DNA of 64,000 nt, taken from Phaeocystidibacter marisrubri. Its GTDB lineage: Bacteria; Bacteroidota; Bacteroidia; Flavobacteriales; Schleiferiaceae. The stretch lies in the NCBI RefSeq assembly GCF_008933165.1, contig NZ_WBVQ01000002.1, forward strand, positions 829,569 to 893,568. The letters run 5' to 3'. Made by a program: the position numbers and the translations under genes. The first letter of the stretch is position 1, and the number at the start of each line of letters is the position of its first letter. Below, piece after piece: positions 34,401 to 40,308 of this stretch. The notes below the pieces were generated by a model, which was not told the origin of the DNA, did no database searches, and saw only the letters and a list, made by a program, of their open reading frames with translations.

Positions 34401-35837
34401 GGCCATGGGCTGGAACATTTTACCTTCCACACCTGTGAGGAAAAGAATAGGGGCAAATACAATCAGGATGATAATCTGTCCGAAAAAGGCTGAACCCATC
34501 ATTGTGCTGCCGGACTCATAAGCTACCTCATCCATTACACTCTGGTTGAACTTGATTTTCCCTGACCGAATACGTTTCTGGATTTCGTAAACTGTTCCTT
34601 CAATGATAATCACTGCCCCATCAATGATAATCCCGAAGTCAATAGCGCCCAGGCTCATCAGGTTGGCCCAAACGTTAAACTGCTTCATCAAAATGAAGGC
34701 AAAGAGCAGAGAAAGCGGAATGGTAGTGGCCGTAATGAGACCCCCGCGCAAACTTCCCAGGAGGATTACCAAGGCGAAGATTACGATCAGTGCGCCTTCA
34801 ATCAGGTTGTTCTTTACCGTATCAGTGGTTCTCCCTATAAGTGCGCTACGGTCGATAAAAGCATCAATCGTGAGCCCTTCGGGAAGCGATTTTTCTACTT
34901 CCTCCATGCGCTCTTTCACGTTTTGGATAACGGCATTAGGGTTGGATCCTCTCAGCATCATTATTATGCCTCCTACGGCTTCTTTACCATCACGGGTGAA
35001 AGCCCCGTAGCGCACCTGGTGGCCAAAATGAACTTTCTCGGCCACGTCATCAATGGTGATGGGAATACCATTTTCGTTTCGGATTACAATACTCCGTATG
35101 TCGTCCAGAGAGCGCACCAGTCCTTCCCCGCGAATGAAATTGGACATCCGGTTTTTTTCGATGTAAGCACCGCCAGTATTTACGTTATTTCGGGCAAGGG
35201 CACCGTAAACCTCTGAAATGCTCACATCCATGGCGTTGAGCTTTTCAGGATTAATAGCCACTTCGTATTGTTTGATGTAACCACCAAATGAGTTGACCTC
35301 CACCACACCATCAAGCAAGGTGAGTTGTCTTTTTACGATCCAATCCTGAATGGTTCGCAGTTCCATCGGGCTGTAGACTGTGTCATAACCCGGTTTCGGT
35401 TGGATGGTATATTCATAGATCTGGCCCAAGCCTGTAGAAATAGGGCCCATAGTTGGGTCGCCAAACTTTTCAGGGATGGTCTCCTGTAATTCATTCAGTT
35501 TTTCCTGTACCAATTGGCGGGGCAGGTAGGTGCCCATATCGTCTTCAAAAACGATGGTGACGACCGACAGGCCAAACCTTGAAACGGAACGGATTTCTTC
35601 CACTCCGGGAAGATTTCCCATGGCCAACTCCACAGGATAAGTGACAAACTGCTCGATATCTTCGGTAGCCAGGTTTTCTGATACGGTCATTACCTGTACT
35701 TGGTTGTTGGTGATATCCGGCACCGAACCGAGGTTAACCGTGGACATGGAGTAGATACCTACTCCTATGAGGGCCAGCGTGAGCAGGCCCACAATAAATT
35801 TATTCCTTATGGAAAAGGAAATGATTTTGTCTATCAT
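31425..35837 (-). CDS. CzcA-type heavy-metal RND pump fused to a TolC/CzcC-like outer-membrane channel
   Basis: 1470 aa. Residues of about 1-1045 are a complete HME-RND transporter with 12 membrane segments; segment 4 carries D400-FGIIID406-GAVIIIE413, the proton-relay signature of divalent-cation (Zn/Co/Cd-type) members. After KRREKKIGNQGHK a new hydrophobic signal-like stretch (TIVLLIGLGSFLGFSQSAHAQ) leads into an outer-membrane efflux domain (about 1075-1470). The one frame thus encodes inner-membrane pump and outer-membrane channel. The internal AHAQ site suggests cleavage by signal peptidase. No stop or frameshift separates the parts. Confidence 0.9.
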   Translation of the reverse strand: MIDKIISFSIRNKFIVGLLTLALIGVGIYSMSTVNLGSVPDITNNQVQVMTVSENLATEDIEQFVTYPVELAMGNLPGVEEIRSVSRFGLSVVTIVFEDDMGTYLPRQLVQEKLNELQETIPEKFGDPTMGPISTGLGQIYEYTIQPKPGYDTVYSPMELRTIQDWIVKRQLTLLDGVVEVNSFGGYIKQYEVAINPEKLNAMDVSISEVYGALARNNVNTGGAYIEKNRMSNFIRGEGLVRSLDDIRSIVIRNENGIPITIDDVAEKVHFGHQVRYGAFTRDGKEAVGGIIMMLRGSNPNAVIQNVKERMEEVEKSLPEGLTIDAFIDRSALIGRTTDTVKNNLIEGALIVIFALVILLGSLRGGLITATTIPLSLLFAFILMKQFNVWANLMSLGAIDFGIIIDGAVIIIEGTVYEIQKRIRSGKIKFNQSVMDEVAYESGSTMMGSAFFGQIIILIVFAPILFLTGVEGKMFQPMAYTFGFAMIGAIVLCLTYVPMMSALFMKPIQNRKNWFGRFERWLEKISDKVIGGIHWAYLPLLKSALRFKTMVIIVAVVLLGIAGYTFSRMGGEFVPQLDEGDIAMQALIRPGSSLSESTELSYKIENLLLENFPEIKTVTARIGVADIPTDPMPMDIADMYLILEKDRDKWTTAETKEGLIDEIKELLEERLTGVNLVFTQPVELRFNELLEGVREDIAVKLYGEDLDVLATKVQEMADIIETVPGAGDVNAERTSGLPQMTVRYNRKKMAQYGLDIEKVNAYISSAFAGGKAGVIFEGEKRFDLVIRFDEAHRQGIDDLRTLYIDLENGTQIPIKEIADISYQPGPMQISRDNTYRRTYVGVNVRGRDVESVVNDIQAKLDDQLDLPSGYYITYGGEFENLQSAKKRLTIVVPIALFLIFVLLYFALKSFSQSIMIYMAIPLAAIGGVFALWMRDMPFSISAGVGFIVLFGVAVLNGLVLINRFNSLKEEGVTSLKDRILTGTKERIRPIMLTATTDIFGFLPMAFSASAGAEVQRPLATVVIGGMLSATLLTLVVLPVLYTFVEKRREKKIGNQGHKTALNTIVLLIGLGSFLGFSQSAHAQGINPDTLQSISLEGAQNRAVEYFPQVKAKRLQIESEEALKKTAWDFGNTQIFTGAEEASSNTDGVYTRIGVQQQNIDVFGIAPRLRLQKERVALAESALDLSLTELKREVKLAWGQVYTAKNTYQVYNRLDSLFTDIERAADVRLEVEETSKLAYLATKNQANEVRIQKEQAYRDYLGALQRLNLWLVSDTLYTVPDVPSEQLTGILNYDLDSLSTHPLLNVYQQQIKVADARIKERRSEFLPKLQGQYGWQEVGGQTGFYTYQIGIQIPLFFGPELGRTQEAKIQREIATENLRQNQLQLNAEYQSMREEYLKWRNSWIYYRDQALPLAREQRQGSITAYREGAIDYVSFLQNIRDAIRIEVDSWNALGNYLDSRYELEYYLQTTN

Positions 35838-35849
35838 AATGCTTTGATG

Positions 35850-35990
35850 TTATTTTAAATGGACAGTGAAGTAATGATGTATCCGTTCGATAGTGGCTAA
35901 GAGCAGGATTATACAAGCAATGGCAATTAAGAACCACTTTAGCACTTTTTGCCAGGTAACTTTCTCGCTGCCTTTTTTCTTTTTACTCAA
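35850..35990 (-). CDS. Small single-span membrane protein upstream of CzcA (46 aa, TTG start)
   Basis: From a TTG at 35990 the frame reads a Lys-rich head (SKKKKGSEKVTWQKVLKW), a hydrophobic span (FLIAIACIILLLATIE) and a short tail with HHYFTVHLK. It ends 12 bp before the CzcA ATG. No ATG is available, since a stop lies further upstream. Charge layout predicts N-in, C-periplasmic with the His pair outside. It may be a small subunit of the pump; this is only a suggestion. Confidence 0.5.
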   Translation of the reverse strand: MSKKKKGSEKVTWQKVLKWFLIAIACIILLLATIERIHHYFTVHLK

Positions 35991-36145
35991 CTGCCCTTTT
36001 CTTGAATTAAAAATTCTTGCTACAGATAATGCCGTTTTCCGGCCTGATACAAAAAAGGCTTATGAAATCAGGATTATTGAAATAGCTGCTCTATCAGCTC
36101 CTCTGAGGAGATGAAAAGGCATAACTATCCTGAAATTGCCCGGGT
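35991..36145. other. Gap between DUF6660-like gene and the small membrane protein
   Basis: No gene is seen on either strand, and I find no clear promoter match. Confidence 0.3.
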
Positions 36146-36469
36146 TTAGGCCCTTGGAGGAATAAAAAGCTCGAAGAGGTCGAGGCTTTTGAAATTTTGA
36201 TGATAAAAAGGGTAATGCGATGGATTGCCAAGTGGATTGGCTTCGCTCATTGCATTGGGGAAGATAACATGGATATGGCAACAATGGCAGGAGCATATTG
36301 GATTACATAAGTCATTGGAAGATGACCCGTTATCGTGCCCGGAATGGGAATCACTGCTCATCACAACCTGCTGATTTTCAGTAGAGGAATTATTGCTAAG
36401 ATCATCCGCGCAGGTTATGAACGAAAGACCCAGAAAATAAACTGCCAATATGTAGCATAGCCATTTCAC
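36146..36469 (-). CDS. Small Cys/His-rich exported protein (DUF6660-like)
   Basis: I prefer the GTG at 36469 (107 aa), which puts a signal peptide first (KWLCYILAVYFLGLSFITC); the frame is open to a TTG at 36505. The mature part has HSGHDNG and a cluster CNPICSCHCCHIH, a likely metal-binding site, and a tail rich in aromatic residues and Pro. Proteins of this shape precede CusA/CzcA efflux genes in Bacteroidetes. It is the first intact gene of the leftward metal run, so it probably serves as a periplasmic metal buffer or sensor. Confidence 0.6.
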   Translation of the reverse strand: MKWLCYILAVYFLGLSFITCADDLSNNSSTENQQVVMSSDSHSGHDNGSSSNDLCNPICSCHCCHIHVIFPNAMSEANPLGNPSHYPFYHQNFKSLDLFELFIPPRA

Positions 36470-36532
36470 AGTCGGCAAAAATAAGGAAAGGTCTTGAGAT
36501 TTCAAAAAGTAGCTGCTGGAGGCCCGAAAGTC

Positions 36533-36795
36533 TCAGAATGAGGTTTCTTCAACTTTTAGAGACGCTTTTATTTCTTCGCGAATATCCTTTCTCAAGTGAT
36601 ACCAAAATCCTTTCTTGACCGGGTTGCCTAAGGTGGCTAAGCGTTTGTGACAATAGGAAGCCTCTGTATCGGACAATTCCAACCTTCTTTCAATGAGGTA
36701 TTCCCGGTATTTGTAAACGGCTGAGATCAACTTATGATCCTTGCTCTTGGCAAAGCTGATAAAGCTTTCAAAAATAAGGAGCCGCGGAGAGGGAG
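36533..36795 (-). pseudogene. 3' part of a gene cut at the right edge of the metal module
   Basis: The last 65 codons (from a TTG at 36730) read ISAVYKYREYLIERRLEL...REEIKASLKVEETSF. The frame is open further upstream (RLLIFESFISFAKSKDHKL) to the tRNA-Ser-like fragment at 36784, with no start codon. It is therefore the C-terminal remnant of a gene that once continued beyond the junction. Not recognised. Confidence 0.5.
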
Positions 36796-36813
36796 GGACT
36801 CGAACTCTCGGAG
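36784..36813 (-). other. tRNA-Ser-like 3' fragment at the right edge of the metal module
   Basis: Read leftwards it gives GAGAG-TTCGAGT-CCCTC (T arm with one mispair) and an acceptor half CCTCTCCGC. It is inverted relative to the fragment at 23291-23323. No 5' half exists. Confidence 0.55.
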
Positions 36814-36862
36814 GTTTTTCTTTAAATATACTTAAATAATATTACGAACCCAGTGTTTCTGG

Positions 36863-36917
36863 CACCTCGGAATCTCTGTCGATTCCGAGGTGTTACTTCG
36901 CAATATTGCGAAGTAAC
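36863..36917 (-). repeat. Right copy of the inverted repeat flanking the metal module
   Basis: The hairpin CACCTCGGAATC-TCTGTC-GATTCCGAGGTG (36863-36892) abuts a 26-bp perfect palindrome (36892-36917). The block mirrors 23189-23241 with one mismatch over 53 bp. Confidence 0.85.
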
Positions 36918-36948
36918 ATATTTGAATATTCTCCTTCTTCTTGGACAA

Positions 36949-38226
36949 TTAGTCTTCCGATTTGCATTCGCACTTGGTGCATGAGCATGTTTGGTTAGTT
37001 GCTAGTCTCTTTTTGATGCTTTCTGCAAGTGTTTCTTTCAGATCCATCCAATTATTATTGCCCTGGAGGACTTCTGCAGGCGTGTATATACCATGCTCAC
37101 TATGCGGTCGATTGTTGTAATCGTTTATGATCGACCCCAAAACATGCTCTAACTCTTCGTGATTCTCAGCTTGGAATATCTTGTCAAACTCCCCTTTTAT
37201 AGTTTTGAACACTCGCTCTATCATTGAGTTGGTGTGATGGATGTCCTTCATCGCAATCAGGTGTTTGATATGCTTCTCCTCCTTTGCTAAGTACTCCTTC
37301 ATCTCAATACTTCGGTTTTCGGGGCCACCGTCAGTAACGTATTTTGAGTTTGCAGGCGAATGTGTACGTACAGCATTTTTCAGAACCTCAAGAGAATATT
37401 CTGCCTTGATTTTACGCTTTACGGCATAGCTCAATATGGCTCGGGAGTAATTATCGATGATGACGTAGATGTAGCTCTTGCAACCGTCTAAGGTCTTCAC
37501 CTGGGTGATGTCTGCATGCCATATTTGATGTAGTTTTTTCGCTCTGAATTTCGACTTTTTGGGCTTCCTTCTTTTTCGTTTAGGCTCACTCAATCCCAAT
37601 ACATGAACATACTTGTAAAATGTCGATTTGGATATAGCAAGTTGTTTTTCTCTTACCGCTATAGCCCAGCTCGCGCCTATATTCCACTTGACCTCCTTAA
37701 CTGCCCTTTTAATACTCCGCGCTTCAGCTAATGTGATCTGCTGTGACGATTGTTTTGCACATTGATTCAATGGGCTAGAATCACAATGATAAAGTGAAAT
37801 GGCTTGCCAGTAGTTGAAGGTCGCAGCGGAAACGCCCAAAATTTCAATAAGGCTTTTCTTAGTTATGTGTTCATGGTTTTGAAAAACCCAACCTACGACG
37901 CTCTCCCGATTGTCCTTAAGAATATCCTGAAAAGCATTATCTCCTCCCAGTGCTTCTTGCATTAGGTCAACGAAAGACCGCAACGCCTTTTCAAATGCAG
38001 CATCTATTTGCATGCGCTCATCCAGTTTAGAATAAATGTGCTGCATAAGTGCGTTACTCTTAGGGTCTTCATGACCCAGAATCTCCAGCGGATTCAATTG
38101 ACGCCATCTGTTAGATGTGGAGTAGGGTATGGTTTTGCGAATATCTTCTTCTAGCAATTCTTTTTCTGCTCCCAATGCATAGGCAAGTTTGTACTCGTTG
38201 GGATACCTAGAGTTTCCATGTGCCAT
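36949..38226 (-). CDS. DDE (rve-type) transposase/integrase with C-terminal Cys cluster
   Basis: 425 aa. Residues of about 1-210 are helix-turn-helix regions (KKSLIEILGVSAATFNYWQ, AISKSTFYKYVHVLGLSEPKRKRRK). The RNase H-like core has HADITQVK (first D), TDGGPEN (second D) and MIERVFKTIKGEF (E); NDYNNRPHSEHGIYTPAEVL is the usual end. It resembles single-frame IS3-like transposases of Bacteroidetes but carries an unusual tail CSCTKCECKSED. It lies just beyond the right inverted repeat, at the right end of the island. I see no clear terminal repeats of its own. Confidence 0.85.
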   Translation of the reverse strand: MAHGNSRYPNEYKLAYALGAEKELLEEDIRKTIPYSTSNRWRQLNPLEILGHEDPKSNALMQHIYSKLDERMQIDAAFEKALRSFVDLMQEALGGDNAFQDILKDNRESVVGWVFQNHEHITKKSLIEILGVSAATFNYWQAISLYHCDSSPLNQCAKQSSQQITLAEARSIKRAVKEVKWNIGASWAIAVREKQLAISKSTFYKYVHVLGLSEPKRKRRKPKKSKFRAKKLHQIWHADITQVKTLDGCKSYIYVIIDNYSRAILSYAVKRKIKAEYSLEVLKNAVRTHSPANSKYVTDGGPENRSIEMKEYLAKEEKHIKHLIAMKDIHHTNSMIERVFKTIKGEFDKIFQAENHEELEHVLGSIINDYNNRPHSEHGIYTPAEVLQGNNNWMDLKETLAESIKKRLATNQTCSCTKCECKSED

Positions 38227-38439
38227 CTTCTTTGATTTAGTTTTTAACCTATTAGAAGATAGCCCATCTGTAAATTGATTCTCAGTTTATATAAAAGGCA
38301 TTACTTTTGACATGGTGTGAATCCGAGCAATTCTGAGAAGCCAAGTCCTCTACTTCTCCGATAGCTTATTCGTAACCCTTCTGAGAAGCACCAAGTCTTT
38401 TCAACTGACTTTCAGAACGATATGCGAGATAGTTCAAGA
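38227..38439. other. Right end of the island, no gene
   Basis: Upstream region of the transposase. It contains several CTTCTGAGAAG/ACTTCTCCG-type short inverted motifs and the arm-like site at 38364-38378. No reading frame is convincing. Confidence 0.4.
38364..38378 (+). promoter_or_regulatory. Candidate integrase arm-binding site (attR side)
   Basis: GCTTATTCGTAACCC, identical to 20803-20817, lies 61 bp before the attR core. See the attL counterpart. Confidence 0.5.
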
Positions 38440-38453
38440 CCGACTATCTCCAC
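38440..38453 (+). other. attR core of the tRNA-Ala island
   Basis: CCGACTATCTCCAC, direct repeat of the tRNA-Ala 3' end. The preceding GTTCAAGA is a degenerate form of the tRNA's GTTCGAAT, as expected for the incoming element's half. Confidence 0.75.
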
Positions 38454-38461
38454 AAAAAGAA

Positions 38462-38486
38462 GGCAATCCGAAAGGGTTGCCTTTTT
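38462..38486 (+). terminator. Displaced original terminator of tRNA-Ala
   Basis: GGCAATCC-GAAA-GGGTTGCC (8 bp, GNRA-like loop) followed by a T-run, 8 nt after attR. Before the island inserted, this hairpin would have lain directly behind the tRNA. Confidence 0.75.
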
Positions 38487-38571
38487 CGTTTTGATACGCT
38501 CCGGCTAGAGCATCCCGATAGCAACGTGAGGAGAGTGAACTAGCTTTCGAAATGCTTCTAAAACTGTCTTC

Positions 38572-38994
38572 CTACTCCTTCACCTCCACCGGCTCCAAGG
38601 CCATTCTTAGCGATATAAAGGCAAGCAATAGAGTTGCTATGGCAAAGAACTTCTCAAAGCTAGATTCCGCTAGTAAGTTTCCTAGAGTATTTAGAGCAAA
38701 GATGACGGTGAGCACCCAGAGTAACACTCTGCTTACTTTCATGAGTTTGGGAAGACGAAGAATTTTGGTGCGAATAAGAACAACAAGCAAACAAATGGTC
38801 ATGATGATGAGCGATATGAACTCAAAAACAAGTAACTCTTCTGCTGTTTTCATTTTGCCTCCCCATAGATATTCAACTGGAGCAAAATCAAACAACACTA
38901 TTCCTAATATGATGCTCAAATGAAACACCTCTAACAAGCTAAAGAGTAGAAGGGCTAATTGAGATGCACGTTGAAAGGATAGAATGGTTTTCAT
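38572..38994 (-). CDS. Conserved hypothetical four-span membrane protein
   Basis: 140 aa with four hydrophobic segments: LALLLFSLLEVFHLSIILGIV, LLVFEFISLIIMTICLLVVL, VLLWVLTVIFALNTLGNLL, FFAIATLLLAFISL. A conserved-looking FDFAPVEYLWGGKMKT loop lies between the first two. I recall similar Flavobacteriia proteins without known function. It stands alone just outside the island. Confidence 0.65.
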   Translation of the reverse strand: MKTILSFQRASQLALLLFSLLEVFHLSIILGIVLFDFAPVEYLWGGKMKTAEELLVFEFISLIIMTICLLVVLIRTKILRLPKLMKVSRVLLWVLTVIFALNTLGNLLAESSFEKFFAIATLLLAFISLRMALEPVEVKE

Positions 38995-38997
38995 GGG

Positions 38998-39065
38998 AGG
39001 GGATTCAAACGTTTAAGGGGTTTTGGGGGTTTTAGGGGTTTTAGGAGTCTCAGATGTTTTGAGAG
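38998..39065. repeat. GGTTTTAGGGGTTTTAGG-type low-complexity repeat
   Basis: Units of GGGGTTTT/AGGGGTTTTAGG, reverse complement of the CCTAAAACC units at 10140-10215. Confidence 0.6.
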
Positions 39066-39152
39066 TTGGACATTGAAACCAATGCAAAAATAAAGAAGCT
39101 GGATTAATACGTACTGAGACTCGCACGAGGTATCGCTACTCCATTTATCTTT

Positions 39153-39205
39153 TAAGAAAAGAGCCCCAGGAGTTGAGTCTCAACATAGAGCTCAATTCCC
39201 AGGGC
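39153..39205 (-). terminator. Terminator of the TonB receptor-phytase operon
   Basis: Imperfect 15-bp stem of GCCCCAGGAGTTGAG (39163-39177) and CTCAATTCCCAGGGC (39191-39205). On the minus strand it ends in CTCTTTTCTTA, about 35 bp past the phytase stop. Confidence 0.7.
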
Positions 39206-39238
39206 ACAATTATCCCCGTCTAACTAAATACTTAACAA

Positions 39239-40303
39239 TTAATGCTTTGCATCAAACGCTTCGACAATCTCACTCCAACTCACAATCTTAAAATTCTGTG
39301 GAACGTCTATTCCGTCTTTCGTGTTGAATCCGTCTTGTGCAATGAAAATACCTTTTGGAAACTGTGCACCCAGACTTTTTGCAATCACGTCAATGCCATC
39401 GGTTTCTTTTACGCCGTCAATGGCATCCCCCGCAACTACTTCAAAGAAGCCTAAGTATGCGTAGGTATGACGATCGTACATAGCAAAACGGTTGTTCCCC
39501 TGACTCGATGATATCAAGTAACCACTTCCATCTTCGTTGATGTACAGCGCCAATCCTTCAATGTCGTACTGCAAATCAGGGTTCTCTTCACCAGAATGGT
39601 CAATCCGAGTTCTGGGTTTATCACTTCCAATAGTGTACACGTATATTCCGCCATCTTCTTCACCCACGTAAAGAAGGCCGCGTTCTTCATCGGTTACCAT
39701 TCCTTCAACCTGACCTTCCGCATGGTACTTATGGAGAAGTTGGAAAGTAACCGTCGAGTCGTTCTCTACTAACTGATATTGCTCTACAACGCCCTCTTTT
39801 CCATTCACAAATACATGAATGGAATTGTCACTCACTTGCGAATACATACACAAGCCGTACACTTCTTCAAGTGGAGATACAAAGGTAGTATCCGACACCA
39901 ATTCAAACTGGGTTCCGCTCGGATCAATCACCCAAACATCAAGTCCATTTCTGGTGCGATTGCTAGCTGCTACTACATCCACTAATTGTCCGCGGAAACG
40001 GAAACCCCGACGCACATCTACGTTATTCAATCGTCCAGTTGGATATGTCGCTAAGCGCTTCCCTTCCAAGTTGTACACTTCTAATCCCAACTTCTTATTG
40101 GTTCCCAAAATCAAGCTCTTTTCAGGTTGAGCTTCATTGTACCAGATGGCAGGATCATCGGCTGCATCATCTCCTTCTACGGAGTTGCTCTCTTCGGTTT
40201 CTACCACTGCTTTTACTTGAAACCCATTTGAGGATGGGGTAGTATTCGGGTTACAAGCGGCCATTTGAATGCAAACAGCAGCTATCATTAATTTCTTCAA
40301 CAT
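39239..40303 (-). CDS. Beta-propeller phytase (3-phytase-like) lipoprotein
   Basis: 354 aa with a lipoprotein-type start (MLKKLMIAAVCIQMAACNPN, lipobox MAAC). The propeller shows the family marks DDAADDPAIWYN, NNVDVRRGF, YVGEEDGGIYVY, DIEGLALY and IFIAQDGFNTK, many of them Ca2+ and phosphate ligands. These enzymes release phosphate from phytate in a Ca2+-dependent way, here at the cell envelope. The gene is 5 bp downstream of a TonB receptor, an arrangement that suggests uptake of the products or of phytate itself. Confidence 0.9.
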   Translation of the reverse strand: MLKKLMIAAVCIQMAACNPNTTPSSNGFQVKAVVETEESNSVEGDDAADDPAIWYNEAQPEKSLILGTNKKLGLEVYNLEGKRLATYPTGRLNNVDVRRGFRFRGQLVDVVAASNRTRNGLDVWVIDPSGTQFELVSDTTFVSPLEEVYGLCMYSQVSDNSIHVFVNGKEGVVEQYQLVENDSTVTFQLLHKYHAEGQVEGMVTDEERGLLYVGEEDGGIYVYTIGSDKPRTRIDHSGEENPDLQYDIEGLALYINEDGSGYLISSSQGNNRFAMYDRHTYAYLGFFEVVAGDAIDGVKETDGIDVIAKSLGAQFPKGIFIAQDGFNTKDGIDVPQNFKIVSWSEIVEAFDAKH

Positions 40304-40308
40304 TCGTA

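Larger units (their letters stand above)
20682..38453. mobile_element. Integrative genomic island in tRNA-Ala (about 17.8 kb)
   Basis: It is bounded by a 14-bp direct repeat of the tRNA 3' end, with an integrase at the left end and a transposase at the right end. Cargo is for heavy metal, cation and pH stress. No relaxase, type IV secretion or replication gene is seen, so it cannot be self-conjugative as it stands. Confidence 0.75.

Noticed and set aside
35893-36114. 73-aa plus-strand frame upstream of czcA
   Set aside because: It is antisense to the more plausible small membrane protein and starts without context.
20682-38453. Island as a self-transmissible conjugative element
   Set aside because: No relaxase, coupling protein or type IV secretion gene is encoded between the att sites.
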